Positions 35,211 to 43,345 of a stretch of DNA of 51,230 nucleotides are shown here, one piece after another. The translations under genes and the position numbers were made by a program. Numbering within the stretch: the first letter of the stretch is position 1; the number at the start of each line of letters is the position of its first letter. The notes beneath the pieces are model-generated. The model saw nothing but the letters and a program-made list of their open reading frames with translations. It did not search any database and was not told where the DNA came from. Origin of the DNA: Tepidiphilus sp. J10 (lineage in GTDB: Bacteria > Pseudomonadota > Gammaproteobacteria > Burkholderiales > Thiobacillaceae); assembly GCA_945897955.1 (NCBI GenBank), contig CAMDGQ010000025.1, positions 1 through 51,230 of the forward strand. The letters are read 5' to 3'.

Positions 35211-35328
35211 ATAGATGAAGCCCGCGCCTGCGAATTCGGCGAACAAGCCGCCATGCGCCGCCTATCACGCGACGACTGCCCATATCGTCTGCACGATCTG
35301 AAAGCCCACTGGCTGCGCGGCCTTTCTG
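35211..35328 (+). pseudogene. Fragment resembling a ribosome-modulation-factor-like small protein
   Basis: This frame encodes FGEQAAMRRLSRDDCPYR, followed by a segment ending in HWLRG. It matches the G-x2-A-x3-GRS-x3-CPY and WL-x-GW pattern of RMF-like proteins. There is no ATG, GTG or TTG between the preceding in-frame stop (35181-35183) and the motif; the only internal Met is at 35253. The frame then runs into the first hairpin repeat. I read it as a remnant; RMF-like genes occur on some Mu-like phages. Confidence 0.45.
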
Positions 35329-35333
35329 TACAG

Positions 35334-35418
35334 AGACCCGACAGGTTTCAAAAACCTGTCGGGTCTGTGGTGCGTAGCGGTGCGGAGACCTGACAGGTTT
35401 AACAAACCTGTCAGGTCT
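35334..35418. repeat. Two tandem 33-base hairpins
   Basis: Each unit has 15-bp arms and a 3-base loop: AGACCCGACAGGTTT at 35334-35348 with its complement at 35352-35366, and AGACCTGACAGGTTT at 35386-35400 with its complement at 35404-35418. The units differ by C to T in the left arm and the matching G to A in the right arm, so pairing is kept. They are spaced by 19 bases. Confidence 0.92.
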
Positions 35419-35466
35419 GGTCTGGGGTGCGTGGCATAGCGCGCCCATCAACACCGGAGCCCAGGC

Positions 35467-35568
35467 ATGATTACCGTCTCTTTCGACAACGCCAGCGTGC
35501 TGGCCGCCCTGGCGTAATTGCGCGACCGCGTCGGCAAGATTCCGGCGCGGCCGTTTCCGGGTTTATGA
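35467..35568 (+). pseudogene. Remnant of Mu-like phage virion morphogenesis gene
   Basis: ATG 35467 follows a GGAG site and reads MITVSFDNASVLAALA, then a TAA, and continues in frame as LRDRVGKIPARPFPGL to a TGA. The first part resembles the N-terminus and the IPARPF segment the C-terminal part of phage virion morphogenesis (gpG-like) proteins. The middle is missing. I infer an internal deletion plus a nonsense change. The assignment rests on remembered family patterns. Confidence 0.5.
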
Positions 35569-35787
35569 CGCCCTGTCTCCCCAGGCCTTCCCCGAAGCTG
35601 GCAACTTGCACCAGACAGGTGACGTTGGCTTTGGAGAATCGGGTTTGTGCCCTACTCTCCGATCGTTGACGAAACTATCCCGGTCTGGATCATGCAACCA
35701 CATCCAGACCTCACTTTCCCGAGCTTCAAGATGACACTCTGCCACCGCGATTGCCCGTCCCGCGCCTTCCGTTTGTTCAGCGTATCG

Positions 35788-36678
35788 ATGACGCCGCGCC
35801 GGCATCACCAGGCGTCCTTGCGCAGGCTTCGAATCGGAATGATGGGTGCGGCATTTTCGGCATGCTTGACCGTTGCTCCAAATGCCGGCGCTGCCGAGGG
35901 ATGGGCGAATTTTTTCGAAGCGATCCCCTTGATTTCCGGTGTCGTGGTGTATGGGCTGGCAAGAGCCTGGATGTATTGGCTGATGGCAGGGGCTGTACTG
36001 GCCTGGATACTGCGCGAGCCACTGCGGGCAGCGTCCGAGTCACTCGACAGATCGGTCAGGAATGGCAGTCGTAACGTCAGCAAGCTGGTCTGGTTGTTGC
36101 CCTCGTTGCACTGGCATCTGACGGCGCTGGCCTGTGTCGCAGTTGCCGTGGTGGGCGTCGGCAATATGTCGGGGCTGTCCGAACTGAAGAATAAGCCGTC
36201 CCGGGGAATACCCAAGCCTTACGTTGCCAGCGCTGAGGAACGGGCTCGCTATGCGGCGATGATCCCGAAGGTATCGGAAGATTTGTCGTGGCGGGAGCAC
36301 TCGCCTTTGAAGCAGCCCTGGCCGGCGGACGAGGGCTATCTGCCCGGCTTTGATGGCAGCTCATCGGTTGGCGTCAAGGAGGTGGCAATTTTCAAGCCGG
36401 GCAGCGGAAACTCATTCCTGATCAAACTGTGCTGGGCAGGCGAAGACCCCTGTACCCCGTTGCGCTTGGTTTACCTGCTCAATCAGCAACGCTTCTCCAT
36501 GCGCGGAATCGCCTATGGCAACTATGAACTGAGGGTGCTGAACCTGAAAACCGGCCTCGCCTGGCAGAGCAAAGCGTTCTCCGTCAGGAAGAAGCCACCG
36601 GCCAAACTGGCTGCCGCCTTCGAAATCGACACCGGTTTGAAAGGCGCGGCGGCGCAGATAGCGTCGACCGATTTCTGA
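35788..36678 (+). CDS. Hypothetical membrane protein with C-terminal extracytoplasmic domain
   Basis: About 296 residues from ATG 35788. A signal-like segment (MMGAAFSACLTVAPNAGAAE) is followed by two or three hydrophobic helices (ISGVVVYGLARAWMYWLMAGAVLAWIL and LHWHLTALACVAVAVVGVG). The last 170 residues are soluble, with a possible disulfide (CWAGEDPC) and beta-strand character (VYLLNQQRFSMRGIAYGNYELRVL). I do not recognise the family. The start is uncertain: the frame is open from GTG 35647, and the Met pair at about 35839 would put the signal segment first. It lies beside phage debris and may have been acquired with it. Confidence 0.6.
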   Translation: MTPRRHHQASLRRLRIGMMGAAFSACLTVAPNAGAAEGWANFFEAIPLISGVVVYGLARAWMYWLMAGAVLAWILREPLRAASESLDRSVRNGSRNVSKLVWLLPSLHWHLTALACVAVAVVGVGNMSGLSELKNKPSRGIPKPYVASAEERARYAAMIPKVSEDLSWREHSPLKQPWPADEGYLPGFDGSSSVGVKEVAIFKPGSGNSFLIKLCWAGEDPCTPLRLVYLLNQQRFSMRGIAYGNYELRVLNLKTGLAWQSKAFSVRKKPPAKLAAAFEIDTGLKGAAAQIASTDF

Positions 36679-36915
36679 GGAGGATCGGGCGGCCGCAGTC
36701 ATCAGACCGTTTCGGCGTAGCGCCGACTCTCACTGGGGCCGATGCAGCCACAATCTGCCCGATCATCAATCGGATGCTCGCGAATTGCGGGGTGAAAGGA
36801 AGTGGTCTTCCCGTCCGGCAGGAGATGGCGCGCCTGCCAAAGTGTTTTTGACATCAAGCTGTAAAACTCGGCGTTTATAAACCGGGATCGACAACCACTT
36901 TCCCGAGACAGAACA
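36679..36915 (+). other. Leader region of the anchor-I PEP-CTERM gene
   Basis: 237 bp without a gene. TTGACA at 36846-36851 is a perfect -35 hexamer, but the nearest AT-rich -10 candidates (TTATAA, 36873-36878) give a 21-base spacer. A promoter is likely here but its elements are not settled. Confidence 0.35.
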
Positions 36916-38457
36916 ATGCAAATCCGTCCACTGATCCAGGCTCTTCTCCTGGCCGCCACCCTGGCGTCCGGCACGCAGGCCGCCGCCGGACCCATCGTCA
37001 CCATCAACAAGGTCTGGAGCACGAACCACGGCAGCACCGGCCTGAATACCGGCGTGACTTCCGAGATCGCCGCCTTCGATGCCGCCAGCAACACCATCTG
37101 GGTGGCCGGTGTGGTGGGGGTGGATGTGCTGAACGCCAGCAACGGCAGCCTGGTGCAACACATCGACACCACCGCTTTCGGCAGCGTGAACAGCGTGGCC
37201 ATCAAGAACGGTGTCGCCGCCTTCGCAATCGAAAGCAGCACCCGGAGCAATCCGGGTACCGTCCGGTTCTACGACACCGCTACACGCGCCAATACGGGCA
37301 GCGTCGTTGTGGGCGCCTTGCCCGACATGCTGACCTTCACGCCGGATGGCTCCAGGCTGCTGGTGGCCAACGAGGGCACGCCGGACACCTATGGCGCTCG
37401 CATCGGTCTTACCGTGCCGCGCAACTATGACGCTCCGGCCAATGATCCGGTGGGCAGTGTCAGCATCATCGACATGAACACCCGTACCGTGCTGGCCACC
37501 CCTGGCTTCAATGGCGTAGCGCAGTCCGGCAACAACATCCGCAGCAACACCGGCATGGATTTCGAGCCCGAGTACATCGCGGTGAACGCAGCCGGCACCA
37601 AAGCCTTCGTCGGCTTGCAGGAAGCCAACGCGATGGCCGTGCTGGACCTGACAAACAACACCTTCGAGAAAGTGGTGGGACTGGGCGCCAAGGACTTCAG
37701 CCAGCCCGGCAATACCATTGATCCGCTGAACAACGGCACGGTGGCCTTCGCAAATCACGTTGCGAAGGGGCTGTACATGCCGGATGGCATGGCTGCCTAC
37801 CAGGCTGGCGGCAATACTTTCTTGGTCATGGCCAACGAAGGAGATTTCCGCGAAGACGATGGCGACCGCTCCAGTGCCAGCAGTAACGGCATCGGCACCA
37901 CCGGCGACTTGGCCAACCTGCGCGTCTCCAACACCGATTCTTCCCCCGGCGATCTGTTTTCCGCCGGCGCGCGCTCCTTTTCCATCCGTGACGCGGATGG
38001 CGTCCTGGTCTACGACAGCGGCGACATCCTGGACAAGGCAGCCTTCGCGGCGGGTATTTACGACGATGGTCGCAGCCGCGACAAGGGCGTGGAGCCGGAA
38101 GGCGTTGCGCTGATCGAGATCGGCGGCCGTACCCTGGCCTTCATCGGCCTGGAGCGGACGTTGGAGAGCGCAATCGCCATCTTCGACATTACCGACCCAT
38201 TGAACGTCAGCTACCTCGATCTGATCGTGGGGGGCGATGGTGACGGCGTTCTCGAAGCGGGCGAGGATCTCTCCCCCGAAGGTCTGCTGGCCTACAGCTT
38301 TGGCGGCCAGCATTATCTTGCGGTGGCGCATGAGGTCTCCAACACGACGACCCTGTACCGTCTTGCCGCCGTGCCCGAGCCGGCTACCTATGCCCTGCTC
38401 GGCCTGGGTCTTGCGGGTCTGGCCTTCACGCGCCAACGGAAATTCATTCAGAACTGA
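36916..38457 (+). CDS. Choice-of-anchor I domain PEP-CTERM protein
   Basis: 513 residues. A signal peptide (LIQALLLAATLASGTQA) is followed by a beta-propeller-like body of the choice-of-anchor I family: GVTSEIAAFDAASNTIWVAG, MLTFTPDGSRLLVANEGTP, GVEPEGVALIEIGGRTLAFIGLER. It ends with VPEPATYALLGLGLAGLAF and a basic RQRK, a canonical PEP-CTERM tail. The family occurs with several surface anchors; here exosortase processing is implied. Some relatives are linked to phosphatase-like proteins, but no catalytic motif is evident. It is a single gene closed by a strong terminator. Confidence 0.93.
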   Translation: MQIRPLIQALLLAATLASGTQAAAGPIVTINKVWSTNHGSTGLNTGVTSEIAAFDAASNTIWVAGVVGVDVLNASNGSLVQHIDTTAFGSVNSVAIKNGVAAFAIESSTRSNPGTVRFYDTATRANTGSVVVGALPDMLTFTPDGSRLLVANEGTPDTYGARIGLTVPRNYDAPANDPVGSVSIIDMNTRTVLATPGFNGVAQSGNNIRSNTGMDFEPEYIAVNAAGTKAFVGLQEANAMAVLDLTNNTFEKVVGLGAKDFSQPGNTIDPLNNGTVAFANHVAKGLYMPDGMAAYQAGGNTFLVMANEGDFREDDGDRSSASSNGIGTTGDLANLRVSNTDSSPGDLFSAGARSFSIRDADGVLVYDSGDILDKAAFAAGIYDDGRSRDKGVEPEGVALIEIGGRTLAFIGLERTLESAIAIFDITDPLNVSYLDLIVGGDGDGVLEAGEDLSPEGLLAYSFGGQHYLAVAHEVSNTTTLYRLAAVPEPATYALLGLGLAGLAFTRQRKFIQN

Positions 38458-38482
38458 TCCGCTGCTTTAATGTGTACGGCGC

Positions 38483-38502
38483 ACGGGGGCTTCGGCCCCC
38501 GT
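38483..38502 (+). terminator. Rho-independent-type terminator
   Basis: ACGGGGGC (38483-38490) and GCCCCCGT (38495-38502) close a stable TTCG tetraloop 26 bp after the PEP-CTERM stop. The downstream bases are T-rich but interrupted (TATGTTTG). Confidence 0.8.
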
Positions 38503-38971
38503 TATGTTTGGATTCGCGCCTGTGTGGTGCTGGCAAGCAGCATGCTCGCTCGGGCTGGCATGGTTCGCGGCCTGCCAGCACGGCAGGTTTCTTTGATTGC
38601 ATCCCCAAGCTCTGCGAAAAAATCCTGAAAACCACGCACTTGCCGGCGATCGTCATGGTTGCCCCGCCAGGCCTGTTGTTTACCCTGGTCAACAGTAGTC
38701 AGTTTCTTGCGTTGCGCTGGCGCAAAGCCAGCTACTTCCGGGTCAGTACCGGCTTGATGTTGATGTCCTGGGCACCCCTGTTCCGGGCGATTGCCAGGCC
38801 GCAATCGCGTGCCGGATCACCGAAGTGACGATGCGTGCCCGACCAAGTTGCCTACATGAAAGTGAACATTGTCCAGAAGGCAGACGCGCATTCATTCAAG
38901 GCAGAAGCTGCGGCACAATGCGCGCAGGTGCAACGGCATTTTCTCCAACTTCCACCGACATTCGAGGATTC
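38503..38971. other. Intergenic region without recognised gene
   Basis: 469 bp between the terminator and the pilin-like gene. Short frames exist on both strands (for example 38502-38804 minus and a plus frame to 38828), but they have no ribosome site, no recognisable domain and poor codon character. It may be decayed coding DNA. Confidence 0.4.
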
Positions 38972-38983
38972 ATGAGGCGACAT

Positions 38984-39457
38984 ATGCACAAGCAGGACGG
39001 CTTCACCATGATCGAACTGGTGATGGTCATCGTTATTCTGGGCATCCTTGCGGCGGTCGCAATTCCCCGCTTCATGGATATGCGCAGCGACGCCGAGAAA
39101 TCCGTGGTTACCAGCCTGGTCGGCAGCCTTCGCACCGCACGAGGTCTGGCCTACAGCAAACTTGTTCTCTGCGGGGGTCTGTACGGTGGCGGCGGCTCAC
39201 CTCTGCATATGGGTCACTTCGTTCGCCTGGACAACAATCCGCCGCAAGAATTTACTTGCACCAGCGGCAGCATCACCGGCCACACGATGGGTTTCGACGG
39301 AATTCGTGACAGTCTGCTGCTGAACTCGAGCGCTGACATCCTCGACAGCATCAGCGGCGACATCATGACGTTGAACACGAAAACAGGGCGCACCGTCACC
39401 ATTACGCACGATTCGACCGCCGGCAATATCACCTGGGTGGCGACACCGAGCTATTGA
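38984..39457 (+). CDS. Type IV pilin-like (MSHA/type II pseudopilin-like) protein
   Basis: 157 residues. The N-terminus MHKQDGFTMIELVMVIVILG is a class III signal: cleavage by PilD after Gly6 gives mature Phe1 with Glu5, and the hydrophobic helix follows to about residue 30. The IPRFMDMRSDAEKS sequence resembles MSHA-like minor pilins. The remaining domain has two Cys that could form the pilin disulfide. ATG 38984 has GAGG 6 bases upstream; ATG 38972 with GAGGA is the alternative and adds MRRH. The stop overlaps the TTG start of the next gene. Confidence 0.88.
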   Translation: MHKQDGFTMIELVMVIVILGILAAVAIPRFMDMRSDAEKSVVTSLVGSLRTARGLAYSKLVLCGGLYGGGGSPLHMGHFVRLDNNPPQEFTCTSGSITGHTMGFDGIRDSLLLNSSADILDSISGDIMTLNTKTGRTVTITHDSTAGNITWVATPSY

Positions 39458-40893
39458 ATCCGACCGACCGTTTCGTTCAGTCCAATACCCGGCGTGCCGT
39501 GCTGCTCGGCGTGCTGGCGCTGGTTCTGGTTGCGTCAGGCAGTCAGGCCGGGTTGATCACGCACTTTCTGATCGGCAAGCTGGTATACAGCACCTCGGAC
39601 GCCGCGACACTGTTCTTCCTTGGCTATTCCACGCTGGCGCTGGCATGGTCAACCGTCAGTCGCCGCCTGCAAACCTCGCCACGCGCCCTCATCGGGTTGC
39701 TTGTCGTCTGCCTGCTGGTGGGCCATGTCACCAACCTGGCGGCTTCACTGTATTACTTTCAAGATCATGGCCTGCCACTGGATGCGCATGTTCACCACTG
39801 GCTGGGCAGCGACAACTCCTATACCTCGCTGATGCATAGCCACCTGGGCAAACCTTCCCTGGCGCTCACCGCCAACGCGCTTGGGTTGTCTTCCGGCCGT
39901 TACGACACCGGTGTGGCGCTTGGAGGCAGTCTGCCCAGCGGTATCACGGCAATGATCGGCGGCAGCTTTCTGATCGGCATGGTCGCCGCCCTCGCCTTGT
40001 TCCCCGGACTGATGGCACGTCTGGACTGGCACCCGGCGGCAGTCATCCTGTACCTGGTCACTTCCAGCCTGTGCCTGAAGACACTGCTGGACGGCGGCCC
40101 GCTAAGTTATCGCGTGCCGCCCTCGGCGCTGCTCCTGCTCAGCCTGTTGTTCACGACGAATCGGGACCGTTTGCAGCGGTTTTGGTGCGGACCCGGCTGG
40201 AAGCTGGCCTTTGTCCTGACTGCGGGCTATCTGTTGTTGTGGATGCAGCTTTCGGCGGAACGTCCGATTCCGTCTATTGGCGGCCTGCTGTTCACGCTGG
40301 GTGTTTATGGCTTGCTGCTGGTCTGGCTGATCGGGCGTTTGCGCTGGTTGCTTGCGATGCCCCTGCTGCTGTATCTCGGACTGAATATCTGGGTCGATGC
40401 CCGTCTTAATCTGCTGCCTTACCTGGAAAGATTCGGACCGCAACATCGGGTGGCGGTGCTGCAAGCGGATGGCGGTATCACTCTGCCGACGCCCGCGCTG
40501 TTCCAGGGAGTTGCCCTGCGCGATGTTTATGCCCGGCTGGGCGAAGACCCCCTCAAACCACGCCGAGTGCTGATCTGGCGCCGGCATGAAACCGGCAGCC
40601 ACGAACTGGAGAGTGTGGTTCAACTGCTTGCCCTGGCCGGCCAGGCGGGCAAGTTGATCCCGACAGCGGGGCTCGGATTGAGTGGTATTCGTTTGGTTGG
40701 GCCGGGCCGCCTGAGCTTGCGGGTGACAGCGCCGGCACAACTGGCACCGATCCTGATTCACGGCGAAGGCGATGTGCTGAGCCGCGCAAACTACTACGTC
40801 TATCTGCACACCCTCAATGGCATCCTGCGCCGAACCGGCTGGCACGAATACATCATGATTCCGGCTACTGCCAGCAACCCCGTGCTCGACTAG
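39454..40893 (+). CDS. Polytopic membrane protein of unknown function
   Basis: About 479 residues with 9-10 hydrophobic segments in the first 320 residues and a soluble C-terminal domain of about 160 residues. Several His residues lie between the helices near residues 95-130 (DAHVHHWLGSDNSYTSLMHSHLG), which might bind metal. I recognise no family. The TTG at 39454 overlaps the pilin stop (TTGA), so the pair is translated together; no better start precedes the first membrane helix. The role is unknown; it may be a membrane partner of the pilin-like protein. Confidence 0.72.
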   Translation: MNPTDRFVQSNTRRAVLLGVLALVLVASGSQAGLITHFLIGKLVYSTSDAATLFFLGYSTLALAWSTVSRRLQTSPRALIGLLVVCLLVGHVTNLAASLYYFQDHGLPLDAHVHHWLGSDNSYTSLMHSHLGKPSLALTANALGLSSGRYDTGVALGGSLPSGITAMIGGSFLIGMVAALALFPGLMARLDWHPAAVILYLVTSSLCLKTLLDGGPLSYRVPPSALLLLSLLFTTNRDRLQRFWCGPGWKLAFVLTAGYLLLWMQLSAERPIPSIGGLLFTLGVYGLLLVWLIGRLRWLLAMPLLLYLGLNIWVDARLNLLPYLERFGPQHRVAVLQADGGITLPTPALFQGVALRDVYARLGEDPLKPRRVLIWRRHETGSHELESVVQLLALAGQAGKLIPTAGLGLSGIRLVGPGRLSLRVTAPAQLAPILIHGEGDVLSRANYYVYLHTLNGILRRTGWHEYIMIPATASNPVLD

Positions 40894-40918
40894 CAGCCTG
40901 CCACTTTCCCCGTTGCCA

Positions 40919-42172
40919 TCAAGTTGTCGTATTCGCTGAGCGTGCCGCTTCATCCATCGCCCTCAATCCTTCTTCAACGCCCGCCGCATGCGTCAGCCGG
41001 GCGACGTTGCCCTTGGTGAAGAAGCCCTGGAAGTCGCCAAAGCGCTGCACGTATTCGATGATCAGGCTGGAGTATTCCGAGGCGCTGGAGAATATCTGCT
41101 TGAGGCCTTCCTCTTCGCTGCCGATGACGTCGAGCAGGAAATCCTGGCCGCAGTCGCGCAGGGCTTCGACGACGTAATCGATATTTGCCTTGTCGCCCGT
41201 GTGGCCGTCAGCGACAGCCACCGCGATGTGGTGCAGGCGCGGGCCGTAGTTGCGCACAAAGGCTTCGGTCGGCGATGGCAATTGCAGCAGGTGGTTGACG
41301 AAATACGGGTGGTTGGCGGCGGTGAACACCTTGGCGGGGCTTTCCAGTTCGTTGGCGAAGTGCACGCTTTTGGTGACGTTGGTCGAGGAGTTCTGGTCGC
41401 TGATGTCGTACGAGCCCCAGTAGTAGTAGCTGGTCAGGGTCAGGTATTCGAGGATCGCGGCTTCGCGATTCTGGCTGTAGATGCGGGTGGCAAGGTGGTC
41501 GATCGGCAACAGCATCTTGTCCAGGCCGAGCTTTTCCTGCGCTTCCTTGGCGTTCTCGTAAGCCGCCTGCACATCCGGGCGGATGCTGGTCACGCCGAGG
41601 GCATAGACGCGGATGTTGTGTTCCGGCCGTTCCCAGTAGCCGACGATGTTGTGGGTATACGGGCTGGGCTTCACCACGGCCATGTTGCCGGGCAGTTCCA
41701 GCTTGCGAATCTGGTCCTGGTTGAAGAAGCGGATATCGCGCGATTTTTGCAGTTCGACCACGTCGTGCAGACTGGTGACGCGGAAGATTTCGCCCATGTA
41801 GCGCGAGTTGGGCTTCTGCGCGCCGATCGGATAGACCTCGTTCAGGCTGCGGAAGATGCCGCGCGTGTTGGGGTCTTTCACTTCGCGCACCAGCACGTCG
41901 GGCGCGCTCATGTCGATACGCAGGATGTGGGTGAAGTGGGTTTCGGATTCCAGCGTCACCAGGTAGTGATAAGGCGTCATCAGGCACAGCTCGCCGACAT
42001 AGGCGATGGAATGGCCGGGTTCGACGGTAATCATCAGCGCGTCGATCTGCTTGATCATGCTGGTGAGGCCGCTGCGGTCGCGTTCCTCAAGCAGTTGCAC
42101 GAGGAATTCCTCGAAGAAATCGGAATTCAGTTTGTCGCCGTAGCGGGGGAAATCAAGGGATTGGGGCATCAT
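40919..42172 (-). CDS. HPPD-like (VOC superfamily) oxygenase in the Anbu locus
   Basis: 417 residues. The C-terminal half resembles 4-hydroxyphenylpyruvate dioxygenase: His226 in PIDHLA, His315 in RLHHIAVAV and Glu373 in LIIEYVQRFG fit the iron-binding His-His-Glu triad. The QRFGDFQGFFTKGN segment after the Glu matches HPPD's Q-R...GFGEGN loop. The N-terminal half (1-215) is not recognised as HPPD. An Fe(II)-dependent oxygenase or a metal-binding relative is likely; the substrate is unknown and tyrosine breakdown genes are absent. It is downstream of the alpha-E and ATP-grasp genes on the same strand, with a 118-bp gap containing a TGCCGGC hairpin (42240-42257). Confidence 0.75.
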   Translation of the reverse strand: MMPQSLDFPRYGDKLNSDFFEEFLVQLLEERDRSGLTSMIKQIDALMITVEPGHSIAYVGELCLMTPYHYLVTLESETHFTHILRIDMSAPDVLVREVKDPNTRGIFRSLNEVYPIGAQKPNSRYMGEIFRVTSLHDVVELQKSRDIRFFNQDQIRKLELPGNMAVVKPSPYTHNIVGYWERPEHNIRVYALGVTSIRPDVQAAYENAKEAQEKLGLDKMLLPIDHLATRIYSQNREAAILEYLTLTSYYYWGSYDISDQNSSTNVTKSVHFANELESPAKVFTAANHPYFVNHLLQLPSPTEAFVRNYGPRLHHIAVAVADGHTGDKANIDYVVEALRDCGQDFLLDVIGSEEEGLKQIFSSASEYSSLIIEYVQRFGDFQGFFTKGNVARLTHAAGVEEGLRAMDEAARSANTTT

Positions 42173-42290
42173 TTTGGCGATTGGCAGGTGAAGAAACGGG
42201 CACCCCGATGCGGGCCGGGGTCAGGCTCCGAAAACTGAATGCCGGCATTCGCCGGCAAGGTCGGGCGGAGCGCGATGACGCTGCATGGCA

Positions 42291-43256
42291 TTACTGAACC
42301 ATGCTTTGCTCCTGCATCTGGGAATGCTGATGCAGGGAGAAATATTTTCGGGTGATGGCGTCGTGCAGACTGGCCAGATCGGCCTGGACCTGGTCCAGGT
42401 GCTCATGCAATACGGCGGGAGAAACATCGTCGAAACACATGCTGTCCAGACGGCGCCAGGCGGTGCGGGCGGCCTGGAGCGGCACCTGGTAGTCGATCAG
42501 CACCGACAGCGAACTTTCGATTTCGCCCAGGCAATGCGTTACCGTGCGCGGGAAATGCGGGTCGGTGAGCAGGTATTTCGCCACCGCAGGGCCTTCGATG
42601 TGGACGCCGACATGCTGGCGATACATCTGGAATGCCGACAAGGCGTTCAGCGTGCTCATCCACAGGCGTTCGCGCGCGATGTCGGAAGTGCCGTCGTTGG
42701 GCAGATTGACCGCCGAGTTGACGTCGATGATGCGGGTGGTCATGTCGGCGCGTTCCAGATTGCGTCCGAGCTGGAGGAATTGATAGGCCAGATCGTGGCT
42801 CATCGAACCGACCAGCAATCCGATCACCGATTGACGGCGCTCGATGATGCCGTTTAACACTTCATAGCGCTGGCTCCGGCTATGCGTGGCGCGGGCGGCG
42901 TTGTCGCGGGCGTAGAGATAGAGCCCGTTGATACGTTCCCAGATTTCCATCGGCAACACTTCGCGGAAAGTGCGGGTGTTCTCGCGCGCGCTATGGATAC
43001 TCGCCAGGATGGAGCCGGGATTGCGCTCGTCGAGGATCAGAAACCGCATGATGTCGGCTTCGTTGGCGGTGACGTAATGCTTGTTGTACAAGGCATCAAG
43101 GCCGGCCACCTTGAGCAGCGTGTCCCAGCCGAAAGATGCGCCGCGCGGCAGGTCGAGCAGCACCTGCGTGGTGCTGTTGATGAAGCGCGCGGTGTTTTCG
43201 GCGCGTTCGAGATAGCGCGCCATCCAGTAAAGACTTTCAGCGACTCGGGAAAGCAT
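42291..43256 (-). CDS. Alpha-E domain-containing protein
   Basis: A 321-residue all-helical protein that opens with MLSRVAESLYWMARYLERAE, the standard start of the alpha-E family (DUF403). Conserved features include NARATHSRSQRYEVLNGII and the ERADMTTRIIDVNS helix. Alpha-E proteins form a conserved neighbour set with circularly permuted ATP-grasp ligases, transglutaminase-like proteases and Anbu peptidase, thought to make and process a peptide tag or small peptide. The longer frame (to 43280) is rejected because GGAG sits correctly before 43256. The usual transglutaminase partner is not in this window. Confidence 0.93.
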   Translation of the reverse strand: MLSRVAESLYWMARYLERAENTARFINSTTQVLLDLPRGASFGWDTLLKVAGLDALYNKHYVTANEADIMRFLILDERNPGSILASIHSARENTRTFREVLPMEIWERINGLYLYARDNAARATHSRSQRYEVLNGIIERRQSVIGLLVGSMSHDLAYQFLQLGRNLERADMTTRIIDVNSAVNLPNDGTSDIARERLWMSTLNALSAFQMYRQHVGVHIEGPAVAKYLLTDPHFPRTVTHCLGEIESSLSVLIDYQVPLQAARTAWRRLDSMCFDDVSPAVLHEHLDQVQADLASLHDAITRKYFSLHQHSQMQEQSMVQ

Positions 43257-43284
43257 GATGACTCCAGTTGCAAGGTTCAAGTCG

Positions 43285-43322
43285 CAAGGGGCAAGGCGAG
43301 GCGGCGGTTTTCTTGCCCCTTG
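43285..43322. repeat. Intergenic hairpin within the ATP-grasp/alpha-E operon
   Basis: CAAGGGGCAAG (43285-43295) is exactly complementary to CTTGCCCCTTG (43312-43322), with a 16-base loop. It lies in the 89-bp gap between the ATP-grasp and alpha-E genes, so it could stabilise the mRNA or reduce readthrough. Confidence 0.7.
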
Positions 43323-43345
43323 AGCCTTGTCCCCTGCCCCTATTG

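Noticed and set aside
36846..36878. TTGACA with TTATAA as a sigma-70 promoter
   Set aside because: The 21-base spacer is too long for a confident call; kept only as a note on the leader region.
38472..38828. Small plus-strand frame after the PEP-CTERM terminator
   Set aside because: It starts inside the terminator hairpin and has Cys/Trp-rich non-coding composition. A decayed gene cannot be excluded.
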